From assembly GCF_003391135.1 (NCBI RefSeq), contig NZ_CP031455.1, forward strand, positions 4,743,001 through 4,807,000: a DNA stretch of 64,000 bases. Reading direction: 5' to 3'. Under the pieces are notes generated by a model. The model was not told where the DNA came from. It did not search any database and saw only the letters and a list, made by a program, of their open reading frames with translations. Below, one piece after another: positions 8,045 through 17,395 of the stretch. This DNA comes from Streptoverticillium olivoreticuli subsp. olivoreticuli. Its GTDB lineage: Bacteria > Actinomycetota > Actinomycetes > Streptomycetales > Streptomycetaceae. Made by a program: the position numbers and the translations under genes. The stretch's first letter is position 1. Each line of letters begins with the position of its first letter.

Positions 8045-9472
8045 ATGCCCGACATGACCCGACGCAGACTCCTCGGTGCGGCGGCGGGGGCGGTGGGCGG
8101 CGCGGCGGCGCTGTCGCTGCTGCCGCCGAGTGTGCAGCGCGCGGCCGCCGCCGGACCGGCGCGGCGCGGCTCGCTGGGCGACATCGAGCACGTGGTCCTG
8201 CTGATGCAGGAGAACCGCTCCTTCGACCACTACTTCGGCACTCTCAACGGTGTGCGCGGCTTCGACGACCCGGACGCGCTCAAGCTCCCCGACGGCCGTA
8301 CGGTCTTCCACCAGCCGGACGCGCAGAACCCCGCCGGGCACCTGCTGCCGTTCCGCCTGGACACCCACAGGTCGAGCGCCCAGGCGATCCCCTCCACCAG
8401 CCACGCGTGGGAGGTCCAGCACGAGGCGTGGAACCACGGGAGGATGGACCGCTGGCTGCCCGCGCACCGCAAGGCGGACGGGGTCAACGGGCCGTATGTG
8501 ATGGGCTATCACACGCGCGAGGACATCCCGTTCCAGTTCGCGCTCGCCGAGAACTTCACGCTCTGCGACAACTACTTCTGCTCGGTCTTCGGCCCCACCT
8601 GGCCCAACCGGCTCTACTGGATGACGGGCACCATCGACCCTGCGGGCACCCATGGCGGCCCGGTGATCAGCAACGACGCCCCCAAGCCGTACCGCTGGAC
8701 CACCTACGCCGAGCGGCTCCAGAAGGCGGGCGTCAGCTGGCGCGTCTACCAGGAGCAGGACAACTACGAGTGCAACCTGCTGGAGGAGTTCCAGCAGTTC
8801 AAGGACGCCAAGCCCGGCAACCCGCTGTACGAGCGCGGCATGCTCCGGCAGCCCGCGGGCACCTTCGAGGACGACGCACGCCACGACCGGCTGCCCACCG
8901 TCTCCTGGCTGATCGCCCCGTCCACCCAGACCGAGCACCCGGACTACCTCCCGGCCGCGGGCGCGGACTACGTCGCCAAGAAGATCGAGGCCATCGCCGA
9001 CAACCCCAAGGTGTGGGCGAAGACCGTCTTCATCCTGAACTACGACGAGAACGACGGCCTCTTCGACCACGTGCCACCGCCGGTGCCGCCCGCGGGGACC
9101 CGGGACGAGTTCGTCAGGGGCCTGCCGATCGGCGGCGGCTTCCGCGTCCCGTGCCTGATCGTCTCGCCGTGGACGGTGGGCGGCTGGGCCGCCGGTGACG
9201 CCTTCGACCACACCTCCTGCCTGCGGTTCCTGGAGCGGGTGACGGGCGTCGAGGAGCCCAACATCAGCGCCTGGCGCAGGCGCGCCTTCGGCGACCTCAC
9301 CTCCGCCTTCGGCTTCGGTCAGCCGAGGTCGAAGCCGCCCGCGCTGCCCCGTGACACCGCGAAGCAGCTCACCCAGGCCAAGTGGGACGTCGCCCACCTG
9401 CCCAAGCCGAAGCTGCCGGACGCCCACCAGACGCCCCCGCAGCAGGAGAAGGGCACCCGCCCGCGGCGCTGA
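8045..9472 (+). CDS. Secreted phospholipase C / phosphoesterase family protein (Tat exported)
   Basis: 475 aa. A twin-arginine signal (TRRRLLGAAAG, residues 5-15, then an Ala-rich core ending near AAAAG) predicts folded export by Tat. The mature part begins with the alkaline-phosphatase-fold motif ENRSFDHYFGTLNGVRGF (56-73) and later YDENDGLFDHV, both metal-site segments of PF04185 phosphoesterases. It lacks the extra C-terminal domains of long haemolytic PLCs. The start follows GGGAGAGGGG. It is monocistronic and convergent with ccsB. The substrate is probably phosphatidylcholine or a phosphate ester, but this cannot be read directly. Confidence 0.88.
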   Translation: MPDMTRRRLLGAAAGAVGGAAALSLLPPSVQRAAAAGPARRGSLGDIEHVVLLMQENRSFDHYFGTLNGVRGFDDPDALKLPDGRTVFHQPDAQNPAGHLLPFRLDTHRSSAQAIPSTSHAWEVQHEAWNHGRMDRWLPAHRKADGVNGPYVMGYHTREDIPFQFALAENFTLCDNYFCSVFGPTWPNRLYWMTGTIDPAGTHGGPVISNDAPKPYRWTTYAERLQKAGVSWRVYQEQDNYECNLLEEFQQFKDAKPGNPLYERGMLRQPAGTFEDDARHDRLPTVSWLIAPSTQTEHPDYLPAAGADYVAKKIEAIADNPKVWAKTVFILNYDENDGLFDHVPPPVPPAGTRDEFVRGLPIGGGFRVPCLIVSPWTVGGWAAGDAFDHTSCLRFLERVTGVEEPNISAWRRRAFGDLTSAFGFGQPRSKPPALPRDTAKQLTQAKWDVAHLPKPKLPDAHQTPPQQEKGTRPRR

Positions 9473-9478
9473 CAAGCA

Positions 9479-9514
9479 CGACGGCCCGCCCTCCGGGAAG
9501 AGGGCGGGCCGTCG
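9479..9514. terminator. Bidirectional terminator between phospholipase gene and ccsB
   Basis: A perfect 15-bp stem (9479-9493 with 9500-9514) with a six-base loop lies between two convergent genes and can serve both. Confidence 0.85.
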
Positions 9515-9526
9515 CGTACAGGGCGG

Positions 9527-10675
9527 TCAGACGCCGGCGTAGGAGTGCTTGCCGGTGACGAAGATGTTCACGCCGTAGTAGTTGAAGATGTAGCAGGCGA
9601 ACGCGGCCAGCGCGATGTACGCGGCCTTGCGGCCCTTCCACCCGGCGGTGGCGCGGGCGTGCAGGTAGCAGGCGTAGGCGACCCAGGTGATGAAGGACCA
9701 GACCTCCTTGGGGTCCCAGCCCCAGTAGCGGCCCCAGGCGGCCTCGGCCCAGATGGCGCCCGCGACGATGGTGAAGGTCCACAGCGGGAAGACGGTCGCG
9801 TTGATGCGGTACGCGAACTTGTCGAGCGTGGCGGCGGCGGGCAGCCGGGAGACCGGGTTGTCCGTGCCCCTGGCGATCTTGGCCTTGAGGCGGGCGTACT
9901 TGCGGTCCTGCGGCAGCTCGGCGAGGTAGCGGTCCAGGCCGGCACCGGTCCGGCCGATCACCAGGCGGGCCTCGTAGCCGTCACGGATGAGGTACATCAG
10001 CGTGGAGCACGCGCCGACCCACAGGGCCGCGCCGGAGAGGATCGCGCAGGAGACGTGGATCCACAGCCAGTACGAGTGGAGGGCGGGCACCAGCTGGTCG
10101 CTGTCGGTGTAGAGGACCGACAGGGCAAGGCCCAGGTCGAGCAGGATCGTGGTGGTCAGCGGGAGGCCGAGCCAGCGCACGTTCTTCTTGGCGACCAGCA
10201 GGCCGAGGTAGACCGCGACGACGACCATGCCGAAGGTCGTGGAGAACTCGTACATGTTGCCCCACGGCGCCCGCTCCACGGACAGCGCCCGGGTGAGGAC
10301 GGCGCCCGCGTGCAGCAGGAAGGCGAGGACGGTCAGGGAGATGGCGATGCGGCCGTAGACGTCGCCCTTCTCGCTGGTGCCGGCCGCGCCCGGGCCGTCG
10401 GGGATGTCGCGGCTGCCGACGGCGGACCGGGTGACGACCTTGGGGCGCTCCAGGACGGCGGTGCCGCCGCCCTGCGCGGCCTTGGCCGCGGCGGCCGGGG
10501 CCTGCGCCTCGACGGTGAGCGCGGCGGCGGTGCGGCCGACCGCGCTGCGGCTGCCGAACACCCACTCCGCGATGTGCGCGAGGAAGGCCAGGGTGTAGAC
10601 GGCCATGGCCGAATAGATCAGCACATTGCTGATGTTCGCCAGGTTCTCGTTGGCTGCGGCAGCGATCGAGGTCAC
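9527..10675 (-). CDS. ccsB: Cytochrome c biogenesis protein CcsB (CcsA/ResC family)
   Basis: 382-aa polytopic membrane protein, one half of the system II haem-delivery and ligation complex. The tryptophan-rich haem-handling motif WGWDPKEVWSF lies at 318-328, with flanking conserved histidines (LHSYWLWIHV, and LHARA). A variable Ala/Gly-rich loop occupies about residues 45-115. Its start overlaps the stop of resB by four bases, so translation is probably coupled. It works with ResB to attach haem to apocytochrome c outside the membrane. Confidence 0.92.
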   Translation of the reverse strand: MTSIAAAANENLANISNVLIYSAMAVYTLAFLAHIAEWVFGSRSAVGRTAAALTVEAQAPAAAAKAAQGGGTAVLERPKVVTRSAVGSRDIPDGPGAAGTSEKGDVYGRIAISLTVLAFLLHAGAVLTRALSVERAPWGNMYEFSTTFGMVVVAVYLGLLVAKKNVRWLGLPLTTTILLDLGLALSVLYTDSDQLVPALHSYWLWIHVSCAILSGAALWVGACSTLMYLIRDGYEARLVIGRTGAGLDRYLAELPQDRKYARLKAKIARGTDNPVSRLPAAATLDKFAYRINATVFPLWTFTIVAGAIWAEAAWGRYWGWDPKEVWSFITWVAYACYLHARATAGWKGRKAAYIALAAFACYIFNYYGVNIFVTGKHSYAGV

Positions 10676-12426
10676 GCACGCGCTCCTTCGGAGGGATCAG
10701 CGGAATCTTCGGGCTGGGCGGACTCGGTGGGTTCTTCCGGGGCCACGGGCGGGGCGTCCGGCTGGAGGGCGCCGGCGAGGTCGCCGATCTCCTCGGGCAG
10801 CTTCGCGGACTCGCTGCGGCCGAGGCCCGCCATCTCGACGACGGTCCGTCCGTCGGCGCCGCGGACGGCCCGCACCCAGACGCGGCGGCGCTGGATGAAC
10901 AGCGACCCGGCCACGCCGACGAGGGCGGCGACCGCGCCGACGAGCGCCATGCTGTTGCCGGGCTGCTGGGAGACCTGGAAGGTGGCCCAGGGCTTGATGC
11001 CCTCGAACTTGAGCGTGCCCGCGCCGTCCGGCAGCGTCATCGTGTCGCCGACCTTGAGGTTCTGCGCGAACGGGCGCTTGCCGTTCTTGTACTGCTTCAT
11101 CTTGGACACGTCGAGCTGGTAGACGCTCTGCGGCAGGCCGGAGTCGATGCCGAGGCTGCCGCGGTAGGCGGTCAGCACCAGCCGCGGATTGTCCAGCGCG
11201 GGGAACTTCGAGACCATGGGCATCTCCGGGACCTGCGTCGGCACGAAGAGGCCCTTGAAGCCGAGCTGGGTCTTGTTGCCGTCCTTGTCCCGGGTGTCCG
11301 GCACCTTGATGACCGTGGACTCCGTGACGTTGGCGTCCAGCGGCAGCGAGGCCACCGCGCCGCGGAAGGCGATCTCGCCCTTGCCGTCCCGGACGGTGAC
11401 GACCGGCGCGTAGCCGTGCCCGATCAGATAGACCTTCGAGCCCGCCGTCTCCAGCGGCTCGTTCACCTTGATCGTCGCCTTCTTGGGGGCGCCGTCCGCG
11501 CCGTCCCAGTACGTGACCCCGGCCTCGTACTTCCGCGGCGTGCCGCGCTGGGGGCCGGTGCGCTCGTACGTCCCCTCGAAGCTGTCCATCGTGAAGCCGA
11601 AGGGGCCGAGGTCGTCCGAGGTGAACAGGGAGCCCGACTTGAAGTCGTCGTACTGCGTGAGGGTGTTGGAGAACTTGTCGCCCTCGACCATCAGCTTCTG
11701 GCCCTCGGACTTCCACAGCTGCCCGGACGCGAAGGCCAGGAGCATCACGATCAGCGCGATGTGGAAGACGAGGTTGCCGGCCTCGCGCAGATAGCCCTTC
11801 TCGGCGGCCACTGCGTCACCGGAGGCGTCCGTGCGGAAGCGCCGCTTCTTGAGCAGCGTCCGGGCCGCCGCGAGCACCTGCTCGGGCTCCGCCTCGGTGT
11901 GCCACGTGGTGTGGACGGGCAGCCGGGTCAGCCGCTTCGGCGCGCCCGGCGGGCGGCCGCGGAGCTGGCCGACGAACTGCCAGGTGCGCGGGATGATGCA
12001 GCCGACCAGGGAGGTGAACAGCAGGATGTAGATCGCGGAGAACCACACCGAGGTGTAGACGTGGAAGAGCCCGAGCTTGTCGTAGACGGAGGCGACGGTC
12101 TCGTGCGCCTTCTTCCAGTTCTCGGCCTTGACCGCGTCGACGCTCGTCTGGGGGACGAGCGAGCCGGGGATCGTGGCGAGCGAGAGCAGGAAGAGCAGGA
12201 TCAGCGCGACCCGCATCGACGTCAGCTGGCGCCAGAACCAGCGCACCCAGCCGACGGCCTCCCGCCCCGACCAGGCCAGCCACCCCAGGGCGCCGGGGCG
12301 GCGCACGCCGCCGAACGAACCGGGTACCGCCTGGCCGCCGTCCTCGGCGGGCGCCGTGGACAGCTGGGAACCGGCGACGCCGATGTCCTTGTCCTCGGTG
12401 GCGGGGGTGGTCTCTGTCTTAGCCAT
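10672..12426 (-). CDS. resB: Cytochrome c biogenesis protein ResB
   Basis: 584 aa, the membrane-anchored partner of CcsB in system II cytochrome c maturation. It has a charged N-terminus, three early transmembrane helices (near residues 75-95, 125-150 and 210-230), a large extracytoplasmic domain (about 240-505) with FTMDSFEGTYERTG-type segments, and a fourth helix (about 515-535). The C-terminal tail is acidic. It follows ccdA after four bases and overlaps ccsB, so all four genes from resA to ccsB form one operon. Confidence 0.92.
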   Translation of the reverse strand: MAKTETTPATEDKDIGVAGSQLSTAPAEDGGQAVPGSFGGVRRPGALGWLAWSGREAVGWVRWFWRQLTSMRVALILLFLLSLATIPGSLVPQTSVDAVKAENWKKAHETVASVYDKLGLFHVYTSVWFSAIYILLFTSLVGCIIPRTWQFVGQLRGRPPGAPKRLTRLPVHTTWHTEAEPEQVLAAARTLLKKRRFRTDASGDAVAAEKGYLREAGNLVFHIALIVMLLAFASGQLWKSEGQKLMVEGDKFSNTLTQYDDFKSGSLFTSDDLGPFGFTMDSFEGTYERTGPQRGTPRKYEAGVTYWDGADGAPKKATIKVNEPLETAGSKVYLIGHGYAPVVTVRDGKGEIAFRGAVASLPLDANVTESTVIKVPDTRDKDGNKTQLGFKGLFVPTQVPEMPMVSKFPALDNPRLVLTAYRGSLGIDSGLPQSVYQLDVSKMKQYKNGKRPFAQNLKVGDTMTLPDGAGTLKFEGIKPWATFQVSQQPGNSMALVGAVAALVGVAGSLFIQRRRVWVRAVRGADGRTVVEMAGLGRSESAKLPEEIGDLAGALQPDAPPVAPEEPTESAQPEDSADPSEGARA

Positions 12427-12430
12427 GTGA

Positions 12431-13204
12431 TCAGACCTCGGGAACGAAGGAGTTCGACCACTCGCGCATCATGCCGATCAGGTGGTCCCAAGCGCCGGTG
12501 AGCAGCAGCACGCCGACCGTGATGAGCATGGCGCCGCCGATCCTCATGACCCACGCATAGTGCCGCTTGATCCAGCCGAACGCGCCGAGAGCGCGCCGGA
12601 AGGCGAGGGCGGCGAGTATGAACGGCAGGCCGAGGCCCAGGCAGTAGGCGAACATCAGCAGCGCGCCACGCCCGGCGCTGCCCTGGTTGAAGGCGAGCAG
12701 CTGGACGGAGGCGAGCGTCGGGCCGATGCAGGGCGTCCAGCCGACGCCGAACATCGCGCCCAGCAGCGGCGCCCCGGCCAGCCCCATCGTCGGCTTGCGG
12801 TGGAAGCGGAACTCCCGCTGGCCCCAGCGGGAGAGCAGGCCCATGAAGGCGAGGCCCATCACGATGGTGAGGACCCCGAGGACCTTGGAGATCGTGCCCT
12901 GGTAGTGCTGGAGGTCCTGGCCGAAGTTGCCGAACAGCGCGCCGCCGGAGACGAAGACCGCGCTGAAGCCGAGCACGAAGAGCAGCGACCCGGCGAGCAT
13001 CCGGCCGCGCTTGGCCTCCGCCATGTCCGTGCCGCTGACGCCGGTGACGTAGGAGAGGTAGCCGGGCACGAGCGGCAGTACGCAGGGCGAGAAGAAGGAG
13101 ACCAGCCCGCCGAGTACGGCGACGGGCAGGGCGAGCAGCAGCGCGCCGGTGAGGACGGTCTGGTTCATCTCCCCGACGGCGGCGGCGAGGGTGACGGTGG
13201 TCAC
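12431..13204 (-). CDS. ccdA: Cytochrome c biogenesis protein CcdA
   Basis: 257 aa with six hydrophobic helices. The two redox cysteines are C41 in FFSPCVLPLVPGYLSYVTG and C159 in GVGWTPCIGPTLASV. CcdA moves electrons from cytoplasmic thioredoxin across the membrane to ResA and apocytochrome c. It sits between resA and resB with gaps of four bases on each side. The family usually has about 220-250 residues, so the length is normal. Confidence 0.93.
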   Translation of the reverse strand: MTTVTLAAAVGEMNQTVLTGALLLALPVAVLGGLVSFFSPCVLPLVPGYLSYVTGVSGTDMAEAKRGRMLAGSLLFVLGFSAVFVSGGALFGNFGQDLQHYQGTISKVLGVLTIVMGLAFMGLLSRWGQREFRFHRKPTMGLAGAPLLGAMFGVGWTPCIGPTLASVQLLAFNQGSAGRGALLMFAYCLGLGLPFILAALAFRRALGAFGWIKRHYAWVMRIGGAMLITVGVLLLTGAWDHLIGMMREWSNSFVPEV

Positions 13205-13208
13205 CGGG

Positions 13209-13832
13209 TCACTTCTCCGCGACGAGCGGGTCGAGCGTCTTGCGCAGCTCGTCCTCGGTCAGCGCCTTGATCGCCCGTGCCGCGATCTTGCCGTTGCGGT
13301 CGACGAAGACGGTCGAGGGGATCGACTGGGGGCTGAGGCTGCCCTTGGGGAAGCGGAGCAGCAGCTGGCCGCCGGAGTCGTAGAGGCTCGGGTACGGGAC
13401 CTCGAACTCCTTCTCGAACCGCAGGGCCGGGGCGGGGTCGGTGTCGCGGGTGTTGATGCCCACGAACTGGACGCCCTTGTCCTTGTAGTCGTTGGCGACC
13501 GTGACGAGGTTCTTCGCCTCGCCACGGCAGGGGGAGCACCAGGAGCCCCAGACGTTGAGGACGACGACCTTGCCCTTGTAGTCCTTGGCGACGTCGAGTT
13601 CCTTGCCCTCCAGCGTCTTGCCGGAGAGGTCCGGCGCGTTCTGCCGGGCACCCTTGTCGTTCACGACGCTCACGCCGCCGGTGCCCTGCACGAACTGGGT
13701 CTGACCCCCGCTCTTCGGGTTGTCACCCGAGCCACAGGCGGTCAGGGTCAGGGCCGCGAGGGCGGTGCAGGCGGCCAGCAGGGTGGTGCGACGGCGGGAT
13801 TCGGGGCGTCGAAGGGCGCGGCAGGCACTCAT
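13209..13832 (-). CDS. resA: TlpA/ResA-like thiol-disulfide oxidoreductase lipoprotein
   Basis: 207 aa. A lipoprotein signal with lipobox LTAC (C33) follows a positively charged start. The thioredoxin-fold active site is W-C99-S-P-C102 in NVWGSWCSPCRGEAKNL. It is anchored outside the membrane, where it should reduce the CXXCH cysteines of apocytochrome c using electrons from CcdA. It is the first gene of the resA-ccdA-resB-ccsB operon. The symbol is by role; tlpA would also be acceptable. Confidence 0.9.
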   Translation of the reverse strand: MSACRALRRPESRRRTTLLAACTALAALTLTACGSGDNPKSGGQTQFVQGTGGVSVVNDKGARQNAPDLSGKTLEGKELDVAKDYKGKVVVLNVWGSWCSPCRGEAKNLVTVANDYKDKGVQFVGINTRDTDPAPALRFEKEFEVPYPSLYDSGGQLLLRFPKGSLSPQSIPSTVFVDRNGKIAARAIKALTEDELRKTLDPLVAEK

Positions 13833-13954
13833 GTGAAAAGTTTCGCATGGTCCGTTTAGGGATCTTCCGCACCCCCCTCCGGGGCCCCTCTAACGAGTAT
13901 GCGCAACGAGGAGCGGCCCGCACCGCACCGGCCGCCGCCCTCCCCCGCCGGCGT

Positions 13955-15166
13955 TCAGTCGCCCTTGGCGTGCCACTTCTCGCCGACGTCGAACTGGGCC
14001 AGCTTCTTGAGGACGGCCGGGTCCTGGGCGTCCAGCCAGTCGACGAACTGCCGGAAGGACAGCAGCCGGACGTCCTTGCGCTTCTCGTCGGCGATGTATT
14101 TCAGCGCCTCTTCGACGGCGTCCATATAGATGCCGCCGTTCCACTGTTCGAAATGGTTGCCGACATAGAACGGCGCGCGATTCGTTTCGTACGCGCGATC
14201 GAAGCCCGCGATATAGGAATCGGTGGCCTGGCGGCGCCAGTGGTCGTAGTGCTCCGAGGGACCCCTGGTGGTGTTCTTCGACTGATTGGCGAGGATGTTG
14301 TAGTCCATCGAAAGGACTTCGAACGAATGGCCGGGAAAAGGCATCTGCTGCAACGGAAGGTCCCAGATGCCGTGCCTTTTGCCGGGCCACACCTGGGTGC
14401 CGCCGGGGTTGCTCGCGTCGTAGCGCCAGCCCAGCTTCTTGGCGGTCGGCAGGAGATTGTCCTGCCCCAGCAGACACGGCGTGCGGCTGCCGCAGAGTTC
14501 CTTGCGGTAGTCGAAGGGCAGCGGTTCCAGATCCTTGAAGCCGGTGTTCGTCCGCCACTCGGTGACGAAGGAGACGGCCTGCTCGATCTCCGACTCCCAG
14601 TCCTCGGGGGTCCACTGGGCGACCGAGCCGGAGCCGGAGCAGAAGTGCCCGTTGAAGTGGGTGCCGATCTCGTGGCCGTCGAGCCAGGCCTCGCGCACGT
14701 TCTCCAGGGTCGCCTTGATGTGCTCGTCGGTGAGGTAGCCGATGTCGGAGGCGCCCACCGGGTTGTTCGGCGGTTTGTAGAGGTCCTTCTTCGACTCGGG
14801 CAGGCAGTACAGCCCGGACAGGAAGAAGGTCATGTGCGCGCCGTGGTCCCGGGCGAGCTTGCGGAAGCGCGGGAAGAGGCCGTTGCCGACCTCGCCCGCG
14901 CCGTCCCAGGAGAAGATCACGAACTGCGGCGGCTTCTGCCCCGGCTCCAGCCGCACCGGCTTGGGCGGCTGGTTGGGCTGCGGCCCGGCGTCGGCCGTGG
15001 AACCGTCGCCGATCGGGCTGGCCTTGGCCCGCTCGCTCGCCTTGGCCGAGGGGTCGTGTTTCTCGGAGCCCGTGGGACCGGAGCAACCGGCGACGCCGGT
15101 CAGCGCGGCGGCCGCTCCCGCGCCCACTCCCATGCCGAGGAGACCTCGTCGGCTGATCTCGCGCAT
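13955..15166 (-). CDS. Tat-exported lipoprotein, polysaccharide deacetylase-like
   Basis: 403 aa from the ATG at 15166, chosen for its GGAG at nine bases and because it opens a Tat signal (SRRGLLGMG, R6-R7) with lipobox LTGVAGC (C28). The rest resembles a NodB-type deacetylase barrel: FVIFSWDGAGE, MTFFLSGLYCLP, a metal-type HEIGTHFNGHFCSG and GWRYDASNPGG. The classical DD and HXXXH motifs are altered, so activity is uncertain. It is a cell-surface protein. It lies between the cytochrome c genes and a phosphatase-hemL pair, all on the minus strand. Confidence 0.75.
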   Translation of the reverse strand: MREISRRGLLGMGVGAGAAAALTGVAGCSGPTGSEKHDPSAKASERAKASPIGDGSTADAGPQPNQPPKPVRLEPGQKPPQFVIFSWDGAGEVGNGLFPRFRKLARDHGAHMTFFLSGLYCLPESKKDLYKPPNNPVGASDIGYLTDEHIKATLENVREAWLDGHEIGTHFNGHFCSGSGSVAQWTPEDWESEIEQAVSFVTEWRTNTGFKDLEPLPFDYRKELCGSRTPCLLGQDNLLPTAKKLGWRYDASNPGGTQVWPGKRHGIWDLPLQQMPFPGHSFEVLSMDYNILANQSKNTTRGPSEHYDHWRRQATDSYIAGFDRAYETNRAPFYVGNHFEQWNGGIYMDAVEEALKYIADEKRKDVRLLSFRQFVDWLDAQDPAVLKKLAQFDVGEKWHAKGD

Positions 15167-15335
15167 GTCGTCTCCGTCCGTACTCGCCACGCCTCCATAC
15201 ACCTTGTCGTCCATATAAAACGACATTGCGTGAGACGGCGCGTCGAGTACGGCGGTTGCGCGATTTCGCCGGTCTTTACAGCGCTTTACCCGGCTTTAGA
15301 CCGGTGGTCGCCAAGGTCTCCGGACGGCCTTACGC

Positions 15336-16061
15336 TCAGGCACCGAATGCCTTGGCCCCGCCCTTTACCGGCTTGGCGCCCGCGAGCAGATGCGCCGGGA
15401 CCAGATCCCGGGCCGGCTCGCTGTAGCCGACCGACACGATTTTGTCCCCCCTGAAGGTGAACGTCGTCAGGCTCGCCAAAGTGCACTGACGTTTACGCGG
15501 GTCGTGCCACAGCCGCCGCCGCTCCGCGAAACTCCGCACGATCCAGATCGGCAGCTGATGGCTCACACAGACGGCCTCGTGACCGCGCGCCGCGTCGCGC
15601 GCCGCACCGAGCGCGCCCATCATCCGCACGACCTGCTCGACATAGGGCTCGCCCCACGACGGGCGGAAGGGGTTCGTCAGGTACTTCCAGTTGGCCGGCT
15701 TCTTCAGCGCGCCGTCGCCGACGCCGAACGTCTTCCCCTCGAAGACGTTCTCCGCCTCGATCAGCCGCTCGTCCGTCGCCAGGTCCAGACCGTGCGCCTT
15801 GGCGATCGGCTGCGCCGTCTCCTGCGCGCGCTCCAGCGGGGAGGCGACCACATGAGTGATATCGCGCCCCGCCAGGTGCTCGGCGACCCGGTCGGCCATC
15901 CGCAGCCCCAGCTCGGACAGGTGGTAGCCCGGCTTGCGCCCGTAGAGCACGCCCTCCGGGTTGTGGACCTCGCCGTGCCGCATCAGGTGCACGACGGTGA
16001 TCTCGCCGCCCTTGGCCTTGCCGGCTTCGTTGCTCATGCCAGTGGTCATCCCGTCCATCAT
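15336..16061 (-). CDS. Histidine phosphatase family protein (phosphoglycerate mutase-like)
   Basis: 241 aa. The phosphohistidine motif LMRHGEVHNP (R28-H29-G30-E31) and the later SPLERAQETA and VSHQLPIW segments define the branch-1 histidine phosphatase superfamily. These enzymes act on phosphosugars, nucleotides or cofactors; the substrate is not evident. The start overlaps the stop of hemL by four bases, so it is translationally coupled and probably co-transcribed with it. Confidence 0.88.
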   Translation of the reverse strand: MMDGMTTGMSNEAGKAKGGEITVVHLMRHGEVHNPEGVLYGRKPGYHLSELGLRMADRVAEHLAGRDITHVVASPLERAQETAQPIAKAHGLDLATDERLIEAENVFEGKTFGVGDGALKKPANWKYLTNPFRPSWGEPYVEQVVRMMGALGAARDAARGHEAVCVSHQLPIWIVRSFAERRRLWHDPRKRQCTLASLTTFTFRGDKIVSVGYSEPARDLVPAHLLAGAKPVKGGAKAFGA

Positions 16062-17395
16062 TCCGTCGCCTCGGCGGCCGCCCGCGCCGCGGCCGGCAAC
16101 GCCGCCGCGACCCGCTCGATCGCCGCACTGTCATGAGCCGTCGAGACGAACCACGACTCGAACGCCGACGGCGGCAGGTACACGCCCTGCGCCAGCATCG
16201 AGTGGAAGAAGGCGTTGAAGCGGAACGACTGCTGCGCCTTCGCCTGGTCGTAGTCCGTGACCTCGCGGTCGGTGAAGAACACGGAGAACATGTTCGACGC
16301 CGTCTGGAGCCGGTGCGCCACGCCCTCCTTGGTCAGGGCCGCGGTCACCAGGCCGCCGATCTCCGCGGAGACCGCGTCCACCTTCTCGTACGCGGCGTCG
16401 TCCAGCAGCCGCAGCTGGGCGAGGCCCGCCGCCGTCGCGACCGGGTTACCGGAGAGCGTGCCCGCCTGGTAGACCGGGCCCGCCGGGGCCAGGTGGCCCA
16501 TCACGTCGGCCCGGCCGCCGAACGCCGCCGCCGGGAAGCCGCCGCCCATGACCTTGCCGAAGGTCAGCAGGTCCGGCCGCACGCCGTCGACGCCGTACCA
16601 GCCGGCCCTGCTCGTACGGAAGCCGGTCATGACCTCGTCCGAGATGAACAGCGCGCCGTTCTTGGCGCAGGCCGCCTTCAGGCCCGCGTTGAAGCCCGGC
16701 TTCGGCGGGACCACGCCCATGTTGCCCGGCGAGGCCTCCGTGATCACACAGGCGATCTCGCCCGGGTGCGCGTGGAAGGCGGCGTGCACGGCCTCCAGGT
16801 CGTTGTACGGCAGCACGATCGTGTCGCCCGCCTGCGCGCCGGTCACCCCGGGCGTGTCCGGCAGCCCGAAGGTCGCCAGACCCGAACCCGCCGCGGCCAG
16901 CAGCGCGTCCACGTGGCCGTGGTAGCAGCCCGCGAACTTGATCACCTTGGCGCGGCCGGTGAAGCCGCGCGCGAGCCGGATGGCCGACATCGTCGCCTCG
17001 GTGCCGGACGACACCAGGCGCACCTGCTCCACGGGCTCGACCCGGGAGACGATCTCCTCGGCGAGCGCCACCTCGCCCTCGCCCGGCGTGCCGAAGGACG
17101 TGCCGCGCGCGACGGCGTCCTGGACGGCCGCGATCACCTCGGGGTGCGCGTGACCGAGGATCATCGGCCCCCACGAACACACGAGGTCCACATACTCACG
17201 GCCGTCGGCATCCGTCAGGTACGGACCCGTACCGGACACCATGAACCGGGGCGTACCGCCCACGGCGCGGAAGGCACGCACGGGAGAGTTCACGCCACCG
17301 GGCGTCACGACAGCGGCACGGTCGAAGAGCTTCTGCGAGACTGGGGCTTCATAAGCAAAAGGTAGTTTGGGGCTGACCTGCGAAGACTCGTTCAC
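16058..17395 (-). CDS. hemL: Glutamate-1-semialdehyde 2,1-aminomutase, 5' end rewritten by the mobile element
   Basis: 445-aa PLP enzyme that turns glutamate-1-semialdehyde into 5-aminolevulinate, the step after HemA in C5 haem synthesis. Family marks are TPGGVNSPVRAF, SSGTEATMSAIRLARG, FAGCYHGH, SDEVMTGFR and the PLP lysine in LLTFGKVMGGGFP. The present start is a GTG at 17395 with GGAGCAGG upstream. Residues 1-14 (VNESSQVSPKLPFA) come from the integrated element; the chromosomal part begins at Y15-E-A-P. Rejoining the flanks gives VSYPYEAPVSQ, the normal kind of HemL start, ten residues shorter. The enzyme core is complete, so the gene is likely functional but under new control. Confidence 0.95.
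   Translation of the reverse strand: MNESSQVSPKLPFAYEAPVSQKLFDRAAVVTPGGVNSPVRAFRAVGGTPRFMVSGTGPYLTDADGREYVDLVCSWGPMILGHAHPEVIAAVQDAVARGTSFGTPGEGEVALAEEIVSRVEPVEQVRLVSSGTEATMSAIRLARGFTGRAKVIKFAGCYHGHVDALLAAAGSGLATFGLPDTPGVTGAQAGDTIVLPYNDLEAVHAAFHAHPGEIACVITEASPGNMGVVPPKPGFNAGLKAACAKNGALFISDEVMTGFRTSRAGWYGVDGVRPDLLTFGKVMGGGFPAAAFGGRADVMGHLAPAGPVYQAGTLSGNPVATAAGLAQLRLLDDAAYEKVDAVSAEIGGLVTAALTKEGVAHRLQTASNMFSVFFTDREVTDYDQAKAQQSFRFNAFFHSMLAQGVYLPPSAFESWFVSTAHDSAAIERVAAALPAAARAAAEATE
17341..17353. other. attL core (left attachment site) within hemL
   Basis: CTGGGGCTTCATA occurs here and again at 31961-31973. On the hemL strand it encodes TAT GAA GCC CCA G (YEAP). To its left is hemL coding sequence; to its right is element sequence. 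The short shared core, a coding-gene target and a linked large serine recombinase fit serine-integrase integration. Confidence 0.85.

Noticed and set aside
13890..15086. Second long minus-strand frame over the deacetylase-like gene
   Set aside because: It has no start signal and an Arg/Gly-rich product; the other frame carries the Tat signal and conserved motifs.
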